Both the position numbers and the translations under genes were made by a program. This document shows, piece by piece, positions 26,991 to 38,490 of a stretch of 64,000 nt of DNA; the first letter of the stretch is position 1; every line of letters begins with the position of its first letter. This stretch comes from Rachycentron canadum (taxonomy: Eukaryota > Chordata > Actinopteri > Carangiformes > Rachycentridae). Under the pieces are notes generated by a model. It was not told the DNA's origin. It worked only from the letters and a program-made list of their open reading frames with translations, and searched no databases. The stretch is taken from NCBI GenBank assembly GCA_038496675.1, contig CM076658.1, positions 14,735,220-14,799,219 of the forward strand, in the 5' to 3' direction.

Positions 26991-29984
26991 ATATACGGTG
27001 ATTGCAGGTTGCAGGTTAATTCTTTAATCTTGTGAGCCGTTCTGCGTAAGTATCCAATTTCTCTTTGAAGTGAATGAGTATTGATTAATAATAACAACAG
27101 TGACAGTATGATTAAGAGGCTCAGTTATTACTGGGCATCAGCAAATGTGATTCTAACATAATGTGACATTCTGAATGGGTAAGAAAGTACTAAAAACTAC
27201 ATACGTAACAGAATCAATTAAATGCATTTTATGGTGCCATGTGGCTGTTGTGTCATGATTAATCTTTCAAATAATTTTATTTTTCTTTGTAGAAAAAGTG
27301 AGCCAGTCTGTTTTTTTTTTCTATATGTTAGTTTAGTTCTGTTGTCGCTGTTAGGTTGTCGCTGACAGCAGAAAGGTAGGTTTTGAGGGTTTTTTAAAGA
27401 GGATAATTTTCCATAGTACATGGGCCAACAGTATGAAATAATATCAGATTTTTATCTATTTCTTGACATTTTAGCTACATGGCCATAAATTAAACATAAT
27501 GCAGAAAATACGTTTACTGTACACCCAGGCTGTGACCTTGCTGAATTTGAATTGGAGAGGATTTTGGCTTTCTTTGACCTGGTGATCCCTTATTCATATG
27601 TGGATGATTTAACCAGAGCTAAGCCCATCCCTCTTAAGGCCTTTACAGCTAATGATGAACTTTGGATAACTCTGAAACCTGAAAACCTGAAAATCTCATT
27701 AATATGAAGATCAGATAATTCTGGCACTGATGACATTCCATGAATTATTACTCCACATATCAGACTGTGTGGTGTTGGTGTAGCTGGTATATGTCTCTTT
27801 ATTTGTGTCCTTGTCAGGAAATATGCTTGTATGTGTGCATGGAAACTGGGATGTGTGCTGTCAGTTTTAGTATTTTAGTGCTTTGCTGCTTCAGTTTCTT
27901 TCTCAGTGTCATCAGCCTCTTGAACAACTAAAATACTGTGGCATTTATTCCACAAGTCTCTGAAACTCAATATTGGAAGGATGAAGGCATTCTTCTAAAT
28001 TTTAGTACCTCATTTGATTTATTTTGGAGAGTGCTGTCTGAAATTGCCCAGTATGCAACTGTGAAAGCCAAAGCATATGATTCAAACCATTTTAATCTTC
28101 ATTAAACCATTCAGTGGCCACTCTGCCCTGTGTGGACGTATCTACATTCATTTCTCCATCAATTACACCTGCTGTTTTAATATCCCTGCAAAACAGTTTC
28201 ATTTGATGACTTTTCAATTGAGTTTGTAGAACGTATCTCATGAAATCGCCTCACAATTTGGCATTTTTCAAACAGTGGGTTAGATAGCTCAAAAACCAGG
28301 ATGATTTGATTTACAGACAGATTGCCTGCATGGCCAGAAGTTATGAAATATTCATTAACTCATTAGCATGAATTTAAAATTTCAAAATAAAGCAATAACT
28401 CATTCCACTGAACTGCAGGGGGAACATAGATCTCTGGCTTGTTGGATAAGTATAAAAGCCCCTTTCAGTGCTTGCACTGTAGGCACAACATAGTTTTCAA
28501 AGGTGAGATATGATGGCACTCTAAAGCGACCAGTAAAAAGTTATAGAGTGATAAAACATTCCTTGGCACTGTAAAACTAAAGAAAATATGATTATCCTTG
28601 AAACCTGTATGTGCAGTAGATCTTCTTGTCCTCTGTCTAGCTGCGCATCCTCTTGTATTCTCTCCCACTGGGGTTTCATAATAGTATGAAATGGAAAAGA
28701 ATGAATAGGAATAGGAATCTGATATCCGTGCCTTTTTAGATGAATTTCATTGATCTAACTTTTTTAATTTGGCAGCCACACAGGTAACTGATGCACCTAA
28801 GTCCACTTGACGAGTCTATTCATCGCCACTACGCTTTATTCCAAGATGTGTTTGATTCATAACTGCTGTTTATCTCACTTGCTTCACTTTATGCAGGAGT
28901 GGAGTCACCATATGTATCACTGTAACAACAAAAAGTCTAGCAGAGGTACAACACTCACCCCAAAGCAGAAACTGAAAATACTCTAGCAAAGTCTGTGCTT
29001 ATTGAAACAATACATTAAATTAAACAGCTTTCAATTATCTCAATTCGATTGTCTAAACGGGATAATATCAGTAACTTAAAACTGGGCATGAATCATTCAA
29101 CAATTGTGTAAATGCTACTCAATGATTGCAGAAGTATTGTATATGCAACTCTGTGTTCATTGGGTTCTTAGCATCTGCCTTGGTATTTAGAAATGAATTC
29201 CCAATCCAGCACCCTAAAGTGGAGCTTGCACAATCAGACAGGCATTTTTTCAAGCCTTAACTCTGTTGCATGGGCAGCATATACTTCTGACTATGAGGCT
29301 AATTTAAGAGCTACTGTTTGTTGGAAGCATATTCCCCTTTTTACTTTACCTGCAGTAAGACATTTGTCCACTTATAGAAAATGGTTATAAGGTAAGATTT
29401 GGCAGCAAAGATGCTGCTTTTGAAGGGAGCTTTCAAAGAGCCTAGGCAAGTGTGACATGTAATGTATTTTCTCTGGACCCAATGCAGAAAACAGACGGAA
29501 GCTTTCAAAATATAGTAAATTGGGTTTATTATTACGCAGTCAAAATGTTGGAGGGAATGAATTGAAGAGAGTCTGTTATCCGTTCTGTATGAGGAGTGAG
29601 GGTTAAATGAGTTCCAGGATCCAGTTGGGAATGCAAACGGTGTCCGGTGGCAGGAGACGGGCGTGCAGATGAATGGGGAACACAAACAGGACAAGCATGT
29701 GGGCAGACCAGGCAACCAGACCAATCATGGGGTAGCCATGCCCCCCTAATGCATACTCTGTTTTATGGTCTATTTTTCTCTAAATAAGACCATAATTTGA
29801 AAATGAACCTCATGTTGTATTTAAAAAGTTTTGAAACCAGGGGATAAATCAAGTGAGAAGTAGAGCCATTTTCTCATGGCCTCCTACACAGTCTGACTTT
29901 GTTTTGCAACCCGTCGCCCCCTGATGGTCATTGGATAGAAATCTGGTTTGGCTTCAGTTTTCAGCAGCGGAGTCTACATCTACT
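26991..29984. other. no gene seen
   Basis: AT-rich. The 127-codon minus-strand frame at 29341-29724 has no domain and lies over sequence that looks partly repetitive at its 5' end. Confidence 0.5.
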
Positions 29985-30295
29985 TTTATATACATCCATT
30001 GTCTATACCGCTTATCTGTCAGGGCCGTGGGGGGCTGGACGGGTCACCAATCTACCACTGGGCTGACATATAGAGAAATATAAAGACTAAGCACCATTTA
30101 CACTCACTCCCATGAGCAATTTAGAGTCACCAGTCAACCTAAAACTGCATGTCTTTGGACTGTGGGAGGAAGTCAGAGTACCTGAAGGGAACCCACACAG
30201 ACACAGGAAGAACATGCAAGCTCCACACAGAAAGGCCCTGGGATTCAAACCCAGAACCTTCTTACTGTACTGACCACTGAACAACTGCCCCCTTT
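29985..30295 (-). mobile_element. dispersed teleost repeat, copy 1
   Basis: The text runs CATCCATTGTCTATACCGCT, then 'GGGGGGCTGGACGGGTCACC', 'GGGCTGACATATAGAGA', 'CAATTTAGAGTCACC', 'CATGTCTTTGGACTGTGGGA', 'AACATGCAAGCTCCACACAG' and 'GATTCAAACCCAGAACCTTC'. This is a highly recognisable interspersed repeat of fish genomes. I suspect the 3' region of an RTE-type (Expander-like) LINE or a related SINE, but the class is uncertain. The strand is given by analogy with the copy at 38297-38490, which lies in the opposite orientation. The minus-strand frame here and the plus-strand frame there encode alignable text (KKVLGL, FLCG, DSKL), confirming they are one family. Confidence 0.75.
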
Positions 30296-30329
30296 TAAAA
30301 AAATTGTGTAATATAAATACGCAGAGGCT

Positions 30330-30515
30330 TGATTGCAGATAACCAGCAGGTCAAGGAATGAGGAAATCAGGGTGGAGTCTGCAGTTGCCAGGAAACCAGG
30401 TCTGCCACAACATGCACACACAAGACTAACAAGGGAAGAGGAAAACAAAAGGACGAGAGGGATAAAAACTGGAGGCGCGGTCACAACTGTGACAGGCAGC
30501 AACAGCCTTAATAAA
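30330..30515. mobile_element. probable transposon-derived segment
   Basis: Purine-rich text ending in ACAACTGTGACAGGCAGCAA resembles a fish element with a 'CAAGACTAACAAGGG...CTGTGACA' stretch. It directly abuts copy 1 of the dispersed repeat. Weak identification. Confidence 0.3.
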
Positions 30516-30938
30516 CATACAAAGAACATAAGTCTTTGCTAAATCAGCGACACAAAATATACCACATGATGAGATTGAAGTGGTGGAGAGAGCTTTCGCA
30601 GCAAATGGTATCAGTCAATACAGGCGTGACTTCAGCCTCTGCTTGAAATTACGCTCAGTTTAATTATATAGAGTGTGCAGTGAATGTACAACCTGTGTGG
30701 TGGACACACTATGGACACAGCCATGCTGTTCAATTTGTGCAAAGCTATGAACTAGCATTGTCCTGCTACCTTCTGATCACACAACAAATGATGCAAAACC
30801 AGGATCTGTGCTTGATGCTGCTCTGTAAATCAATCTAAGTCACATTAGATTCTCAAGGGGAGCACATTAATTTCCCCCGAAGGGGTAGCCCATATGCAAC
30901 ACTGCTCAGTGTTCACATGGTAGCTAAATCAGGGATAA

Positions 30939-31229
30939 CAAAGTGATAGTTCGGGTTACTGTTTTTGACATGAGATTGTGTGAGATACTCATCTATTCTC
31001 TGTGTATTATATTGACCATGTATTGAGTTTTTTTTTTTTTTTTATTATTGGACATTTTTTGTGACTAAAACACATTGTTGTAGCCCCATCCACAGCAGTA
31101 CATCGATAAGATTCTGTTTGGGTATCCCTGGCTGTCTCTCCAAACTGGTAGGGCAGTCCGAATCGACTACGGGTTGCACACTGAGCTCACAAAAAAACCC
31201 ACTTTAAATAACACAAACTATCCCTTTAA
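30939..31229. mobile_element. ~290-bp non-autonomous element with terminal inverted repeats
   Basis: The left end AAAGTGATAGTTCGGGTTAC (from 30940) and the reverse complement of the right end (31205-31227, reading AAAGGGATAGTTTGTGTTAT) agree at 17 of the first 22 positions. The interior contains a T16 run (31028-31043), CAGCAGTACATCGATAAGAT and CTGGTAGGGCAGTCCGAAT. I recall similar text (GATAGTTCGGGTT...GTGTATTA...) as a dispersed fish element. No clear target-site duplication is visible. It has no coding capacity, so it would need a transposase in trans. Superfamily unknown. Confidence 0.65.
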
Positions 31230-33300
31230 GTATAGTACGTCACAAATGTCAACAAACAAAATCATCACAACCATCAAATATCATGTGTTGCAGGTTGAAA
31301 AGATACATAGTCTGCATAAACATTTGCAACGTGCAGGCATGATGAGTCTCCACCATGACTATGATTTGGGATGTCCTTATCATCAAAGTGAAGTTATTAT
31401 CTTTATTTTAAATTCAACATTATCTATGTAAATATAGATTTGTGCTCAAGTTTTTACTTTTGCTTATGCTCTGCAGCCAATTTAAACATTGTGTCTTTAT
31501 ATCATTTTGGTGCCGTGACTGACCCCTTGTCTTCTTTGTAATTTGTGATTTCAACAGCCAACTGTTAGTGATCATCCAATGACTTAATTTATCTATAATT
31601 GATTTGCTAGCCATCCTCTACAATATTTTAAAATCTGCCCAAAACAGATTAGCAACAGTCCTTAATGACATCATTTTTTTTTTTTTTTTTTTTGGCTGCA
31701 ATTAATGTGCTAACATTGGTATTTATCCAATCTTCTCCCCAACAGTCTGTATTTTTGTACCTAATTATTACTGTTCAGTTATGACAACAGTGAACAGCTC
31801 AAAGACATATATTTTTTTTTTTTTTTGTTAGAGTACATTTATTTATTTGCCATCCAACAGACATTCTTCCTCACTGGGACAAAGCAGCTGTCCTTCCTAC
31901 AAAACATTCAGTCACAGTCACTTGATTTCTCCTGAGTGTCTGCGGGGAATTGTGGAGAAACGGCTTTGCTTTATAGTCTGACATCTCTAATCGACAGCTC
32001 AGTAAATGTATCAGCACAGTCTGCATGCTCTGAAAATTCCTTAGATATGGAAACCATTCAGTGCTGCTAATGAAGCCATTGATCATTGTCAGCTTAATGA
32101 CACTTCCTAAATGGGTTGTATACCCACCCAAATTGACTATGTTTTTGGGAACACTGAGATATTATTTAAAAAACCACAGACATGCACAGTGTTCTGTCAT
32201 TTTAACTGTACATTAATCGCTATATATCACGGTACTAAAACGCCTGTGAAGGTTTTGCAGTCAATTCAGATCCACTAAGTAGAAACAAAAAGTTGTGAAT
32301 GTAACCCTAATGACCAAGCATATAAATCCTGGCCTCATAAAGAAGATCAATTAATTCCATCCTAACTGGGCTGAAAAGAAAAGTCCACCAACTCCATCAC
32401 TTTTGCAAGATTTATTGTACTCTATTTGCAATTACCTCCAAGTCTGTCTGCAGATCATTATATTACTTTATCAGTGTCAATTCATAAATCTGCACCATAG
32501 GTAGGTAAAATTCTTCCTCAGGGCTTTTCATTATATGAGTGTACTTATTTAGCATATGTGTAGTTTTAGAAATTCACCAAAAGAAAATCAAAGAAAGTCA
32601 CCTCATAACTGTCAGTCACACATATAATCTATATTTATAATCTATATGGTATCAGTCCATGTTAATCATACATTATTGGCATTGAAAATACTGTACAGTA
32701 AACCACCATATAACAGGGTAAGACCATATTAACAATTCATCCAATCAGTGAAAATTATGTCATTTGTGTGTTTAATTTAGTAATGTTGGTGCTTTTGTTA
32801 TTCTTTCATTTCAGTTTACTGCTGCTTACATGTTTCCCTACAGACTGTTCGTTTGGTGGAAAATGGGTAGAAAATATAGCATAAATGAATGATATGAATT
32901 GCTGTAATATTTCTGTTAACCAGGGCCCGGTTGGGATAATAGTTCAGACTGGGAGTCAAACATGAGCCCAGGCCATTTTCCGTACATTCACAAGACCTGA
33001 TTAGCTGGAATTGCAATGTTGAATATATTGCTTTCTTTTACTTCTAGCCAAGTGTGTTCTGTTTCAAGTACACGAGAATAAAGATTAATACACAGTTCAT
33101 TTTACACCTGAGAACGCTCACAGGATGTGATTCCACAGTGATACATCACTAACATGACTAATCCATTATAATTTCAGAGGAAACAGTTTTGGGGCGATCA
33201 GCCTAACATAATTTGATCTGGATGGGAGCCACCTCGAGCCTATAGCTACTTGTTAGACCACTGTGTGAGATAGTGAGTGATGTAGAGGGAAGAAGTGAAT
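31230..33300. other. no gene seen; two poly-T runs
   Basis: T20 at 31674-31693 and T15 at 31812-31826. A 13-bp direct repeat (ATAATCTATAT) lies near 32625-32650. No coding signature. Confidence 0.5.
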
Positions 33301-33314
33301 GAGTAAAAAAATGA

Positions 33315-33425
33315 TGATGGTTATCAGTCAGTCAGTGTCTGAATCAGTGATGAGTGAGTGAATAAGAGAACGAAAGAGGGACTGAATGAGTGAGAGAGGA
33401 GAACTGGGCTCATAAACATGAGAGA
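33315..33425. repeat. degenerate GAGT/GAGA-rich simple repeat
   Basis: Repeated CAGTCAGTCAGTG, GAGTGAGTGAAT, GAATGAGTGAGAGAGG text indicates an old tetranucleotide tract. It generates the leucine/serine-rich minus-strand frame. Confidence 0.65.
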
Positions 33426-33996
33426 GAAATAACTTGAAATTTTGTCTGGCTGACCCATCAACTGACTTCAGTGAATTGCTGAGTGGCTCAGTACATATGT
33501 AGATCACAACCTCTGTGTAAGAACAACACAAAGAATACACATTTCTGTCTCACAGCTCCAGGATGAACAAATCTTCATTCAGACTCATTTGCAGTCTGGT
33601 CTGGCATGTGGCTAGCTTGAGGGAATCAGACTAATTCTGTCTGAAAATTATTCTGAGGAAACTGAAAGTATTATTGCTCCTAAACAGGGTATAGCAGGGA
33701 TTTGTGGGTAACAGCAGTGCCCAGCTGTCCAGGCATAGCTGCCAGTTTCATTTTGATGCAAATGGTTCCATATAAAATGACTGGGACAATAAAAGCTTAT
33801 GTGGATATAGGTGGCATGATACCGAAAGCATCACCAGGAGAGATGGGCCTTTATTATTTTTGGCCAGGGGGTAAATTTATACAGAGCCATTAAATCGTAT
33901 GTTGGGGTTCAAGGGAAAAGGCAAGGTTTTTGTATTGATTCTAAGTGTGAGAATGGTAGAGAATGTTAAAGGACATTTCCTGCTATGTGACATGCT
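33426..33996. other. no gene seen
   Basis: Unique sequence without recognised features; a 63-codon open frame at 33702-33893 has no domain. Confidence 0.5.
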
Positions 33997-34026
33997 CACT
34001 ATTGCTTTCCTGCCAAAGCAATAGTG
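33997..34026. repeat. perfect 12-bp inverted repeat (stem-loop)
   Basis: CACTATTGCTTT (33997-34008) and AAAGCAATAGTG (34015-34026) are exact reverse complements with a 6-nt loop. Pairing does not extend beyond the 12-bp arms, so a microRNA precursor is unlikely. Confidence 0.85.
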
Positions 34027-35370
34027 CCACTGGGTACATGCTGTATGTAGCTAGCATGCCATGAAAATGCTATTATAGAAATTATATTCAATTAAGGGTA
34101 GTTAGCTGGAATTTCCTATGTGTGGCAAATGTGCTGGAAAAACCAATAGGCCTTGACCGTATGTCATATCTTTTTACATACTATTATCATTTTCACTGTT
34201 CTGTTTTAACGTAGACACACCAAGAATTTGCCTTATACAGCCAAACTTTTTCATGAGCTGATTCCACACAGAAACATATAAATTACACATTATGAACACA
34301 ACAGTTAACGGTCAGACCGACAAGATAAAAGATAATTCAACTTACAGACATTAGAGACTCCTGTGACTAGCTCATCTCTCTCCCACCCAGCTCTATTATG
34401 AGACTTCAAATATTAACACCCCCCCTCTGCCACAGTCTCCTTGGAGACCAAAAAGGAAGGCAGCGTCAGCTGAACATTCATCATGATCAAAGTGAAACCT
34501 ATGTATCCTTACAATACCCTGCCTCTGACACACAGCTTCAAGATTCCTTCTGTTCATCTGCACCCAATCCCACACTTTGTCCTGTCTTACAGAGCACAAC
34601 CTCAGAGGAGAGGCACACAAGACAAGGATGGATGTCAAATGCAATTAACCCAAAGAGCATCCAACACTTTCCTTTCGCCTTTTATCTCTCTTCACAGGGA
34701 GATTTCTACGAGGCCTCCTCATACAAGCTGTCACCCTCCTATACCCTTCTTCATCCTCAGTTTAAGAGTGATTTGATCACTTCTTGGTTTGGTTTAGACA
34801 GACTGAATAGTAATGTGCTGTGTTGTACTGTGTAGCCTTTGCAAAATGAAAGGTGGTGTTCTTAGAGATGGCACATTTGACTCCAAATGGGCCATTTTAA
34901 CTTTGGCTTGTTTTACAAAACTTGACTGTATCTATATACTGGGTGTTACTGCTGTGGGAAATTTTGTCACTCAACATTTCACCCAATTGTTTCCTTGGTT
35001 TTTCCCCTTAGGATCCATGGTAGACATGGCTGTCCATTTATCAGCTGCATCAGTAATTAGTGAGGGATAAGGTAGGAGGAGAAAGAGCTTCAGTATAAAG
35101 AAAACAGCTGGGGAAACTAAATGAAATTTGGCTACATCTGCTGAGTTAGGATAAGGCTAATGAGGAGCATCTGGCAGGCTGGTTGGCTAGCAAAGGTGGA
35201 TAGTTGCTAATTAAATATATTTGTAAGTCTGTTTCAGAATCTGTAATTCTACTTTCACTAATTTTTAATCAACATAGGCTAGCCTACATTTATTTTGTTG
35301 TAGCACAATGATGACAACAATTCTAAATTTAACTTTATTTGCCTGGTACATACAGTTTTATATGAATTGT
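34027..35370. other. no gene seen; longest open frame of the window
   Basis: The 145-codon plus-strand frame at 34398-34835 is the longest here. Two other frames overlap it (82 codons minus, 97 codons plus), which points to stop-poor composition rather than coding. No domain, signal peptide or splice logic is visible. Confidence 0.5.
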
Positions 35371-35390
35371 AGGGTTAGGGTTAGGTTTTA
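35371..35390 (+). repeat. short interstitial telomere-like motif
   Basis: GTAGGGTTAGGGTTAGGTTT contains two TTAGGG-type units plus flanking partial units. Too short to call a telomeric insertion. Confidence 0.6.
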
Positions 35391-35699
35391 TACTGCATGT
35401 TATTGGATGGTTGATTGTGCAAATGTTTGTTAAGGTAGCATGTTTTGTTACTTCAAAAGTACCTGGCATATAGTGTCACTGTTGTCTTTAATAATGACAA
35501 CCAAGTACTACTGTCAGACCTGTAAAGCAGGACAACATGTAACCAAAAATGGAGAAAAAAATAGTTGTCTTGTTTGTTTGTTTCATATTTATTTTATTGT
35601 TTTAATTATTAGGTTTAGCGAGTCCAATAAAAACTGAGTCACCGGAAGAGCAGAATATGGCAAATTATTTGAAATAAGAAAGAAAAACCCATTTACAAG

Positions 35700-36015
35700 T
35701 GTCCAAATGAAGGTAATGGTCCTAGTTAGCTTACTGACTACTTTGGCTACTTGCTCCCTGGTCAGTTGGTTGAAGTAGATGATTAGTTGGATTTTTTTTT
35801 TTTTTTTTTTGAATGAATAACCAACTGTTTGGATCACCAGCTAGACATGTTATTTAGGTGGTTATTGTGCTTGCTAGCTACATGCTTGCAGGGTGCAGCC
35901 AGTAATTATGTGTAAAGGCTGAGTAACTGACTACTGACTTACTGCCTATTTTGCTGGTTACTGGATTGGGTAACTGCATGGTTCATGGTTGATTCATTAT
36001 TTGCTTTTCTGGCTA
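35700..36015. repeat. decayed tandem repeat of GGTTA/TAACTG/TGACTACT units
   Basis: Short related words recur through about 300 bp: TTACTGACTACTTTGGCTAC, GGTCAGTTGGTTGAAG, TAACCAACTGTTTGG, TAACTGACTACTGACTTACT and TGCTGGTTACTGGATTGGGT. This is the pattern of an old short-unit satellite that has drifted. A T19 run (35792-35810) splits it. Confidence 0.55.
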
Positions 36016-37955
36016 ATTATTACTTTGCAGTTGCCATAGAAAGGCCAGTAGATCTGTATGGGAGCCAAGATGAACAAAGCAGAAAAAAATAAGCTTTTGG
36101 GTTTTTTCACACATCAACTGATGTGATTAATCTTTCTTTTTTGCTTTTTATTTTTAATAAGTCAATGTCTGTTCTACCCTGTGCTCTGTCATTTCATACT
36201 GTATGCTGTCTCCTTCTTTTACCAAAACGGGATATGAAGCTAGAGACCTCTGAGACAGTCACTCCCCTTTGAGATATAATGTAAGTTTAATCACTAGACA
36301 AGGATTTTCCTGACAGCACATTTCATAGACATAGGTGGTACATTTGACTTCCAAGCCAGCATTGCTGCTGCTGAATCATGCAAAGATTCCCAATAGCGTC
36401 CTAAAATATTAAGATGGGAGCTATTCTGAACTACTACAGACTTTTACAGTGCATGAAGAAGATAAATGCATGTAATATTAGAGAGGTCAGCTTTTTGAAT
36501 GGCATGATACTATTGCATAAAATCATTCTTCATGAAGTATTTCAGTTGTCCAATGATGGGGTTCTGATGGGCTTCTCCATTCAGTCATTATATCCTACCT
36601 CAGAATGCAGCACAGGCTTCAATGAACAATAGCACAAAAAGCACCTTCCCACTATGCCAAATGAAGACATGTGCTCTTATTGTATAAAATTTGTCGCACT
36701 TTCAAAAGAAATGATGGGTAACATGATGATGAGGATGATCATATTTTCAGTGCAACAACTATTGTACTACTGAGTGAACACTGAGAGGAGATGTTGCGCT
36801 TGGGTGAGCCGAGCTAAAGAAAAAGGGCAAGAACGGGGGACACGGCAGCTACATCATCAGATCAACCAGAACACCTGAACAGAAACAAACAGACAACAGC
36901 TGTCGGTGTAGTTGCAACACGTGCCAAACCACAGTCCACAACAGAATGTCTCTGCTGCTATGAATGGGACAATTTGGAAAGACTGTTGTAGGAGCTGGAG
37001 CAAGGCACTGATGCTGTGGATGAACTAACATGTGAAAAACCAACTCCATTTCAGCACTCACCTGAGACCCAGAGTGTTTTTAGGGCCCCAGCTTTTGAAA
37101 TAAAAACACGCTCTGCACAATAAGAGTAAATTTAAGAACTTCCACAAAAAGTTAAAATAGTGTTATTCAATGACACAAGCATGGTTCGATTATACTGACA
37201 TAAAGTGTTGGGTACAAAATGTTTCTGTTCAGATGTTACTGGCACAAAATGTGATGACTTCAGATCTATTTTCTCTCAAAGTATGATCTCTGTTGGAACT
37301 ACATGACAGGCCCTATCCACCTGCATTTGGGATTCCTTGGATATGCATATATGTAGCAGATATCACCTCCTCCGGTGGATACATATTGTGTTCTGAACGA
37401 TGAACACATTGCATTGAACCAATCTGCGTCAGCATTAGTAAGTAAAAACTAAATTTGGAGCAGACATGTCATTTTCCACAAACATGAACCACACACTTGG
37501 TTTAGTGGTTGAAGCATTCTCTCACCAAGTACAGAGCGAAGTTGACAAAATGGTGCATCCCAGCGTTTCGCTCAGAAACATGTTTTGCTTCGTGACGCAT
37601 GGTGTTTCCTAGCAGAACTACTTGTAGGCTTACTATTTAAGATCAGACCACACAGAAGCAATACACAGTATATCTACACGGTGGAAATGAGTCCCAGTTT
37701 AAAAGATTGTTTTACAAGTAAACATATAATGTATAACCTGCTGCACAGACAACCACTGGGCCTGTTTTTTACAGGACAGACTACTTGTTAATTTATCAAG
37801 GCCGCTGTTTCCTTACTACAAGTGGAACAGTGCTCGACCGCAACATGCCAAAGCCTCACAAATTGTTGGAGTGCAACTTCATCGCTTACATTTTATAGTT
37901 GTTGCACCAAGACTTGCTGAACTTTTGCATTAAATATGTATGAAATGACTGTGTA
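36016..37955. other. no gene seen
   Basis: AT-rich unique DNA; open frames are at most 72 codons. A slightly more complex stretch lies at 36780-37070 with no coding support. Confidence 0.5.
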
Positions 37956-37959
37956 ATGT

Positions 37960-38240
37960 GAAAGGTGAAGGTTTTAGCGACAAACCCACAGATAATCATC
38001 CACCAACTCTATAGTTGCTCCCAGCTTTGCAACTGTTTGGGTTTTAAGGCCTGCAACTTAGCTGTTTTGGTTCATTCACTCCCTTCCCATCGTTCTCATT
38101 TCCAGCAGTAACATACAGCTGCTTTCAGCTAAAAGATTTTGATTAACTACTGTTTTTAAACTGCTCAACACCAAATGCTACAATGTCAGTGTTGTGGTTG
38201 CAACTTGTTCCACTGCCCCCATGTGGCCAAAATACATTGA
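37960..38240. mobile_element. dispersed teleost repeat (GTTGTGGTTGCAACTTGTTC type)
   Basis: The segment ends in CAGTGTTGTGGTTGCAACTT, then 'GTTCCACTGCCCCCATGTGGCCAAAA', text I recall as the end of a common percomorph repeat. The upstream 'GCTGCTTTCAGCTAAAA' fits the same family. Class unknown. Confidence 0.45.
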
Positions 38241-38291
38241 TAATGAATGAATGAATAATGAAAATGAATGTATAATGAAAAAAAAAAAAAT
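38238..38291. repeat. (AATG)n / poly-A simple repeat
   Basis: GATAATGAATGAATGAATAA, then AATG variants and an A12 run. It separates two different dispersed repeats, as repeat junctions often do. Confidence 0.8.
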
Positions 38292-38296
38292 TAAAA

Positions 38297-38490
38297 TGCG
38301 TGGCACAATGATGTGGTGGTTAGCACTGTCAGCAGCAAGAAGGTTCTGGGTTTGATTCCCGGGCCTGGGGACTTTCTGTGTGGAGTTTGCATATTCTTAC
38401 TGTGCCCTGGGTTGCCTCCAGTTACTCCAGCTTCCTCCCACGATACAAAGAAATGTGTGTTAAGTGGTGACTCTAAATTGCCTGTAGCTT
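38297..38490 (+). mobile_element. dispersed teleost repeat, copy 2 (opposite orientation)
   Basis: The text runs GGCACAATGATGTGGTGGTT, then 'AGCACTGTCAGCAGCAAGAAGG', 'TTCTGGGTTTGATTCCCGGG', 'CTTTCTGTGTGGAGTTTGCA', 'CTTCCTCCCACGATACAAAG' and 'GTGACTCTAAATTGCC'. This is the reverse-complement arrangement of the element at 29985-30295. The 77-codon frame inside it is repeat-derived and not a gene. Confidence 0.75.

Noticed and set aside
30087..30284. Minus-strand small protein resembling the plus-strand frame at 38313-38546
   Set aside because: The resemblance arises because both lie in copies of the same dispersed repeat.
34398..34835. 145-codon open frame, longest in the window
   Set aside because: Overlapped by frames on both strands, no recognisable domain, signal peptide or splice context; composition explains the lack of stops.
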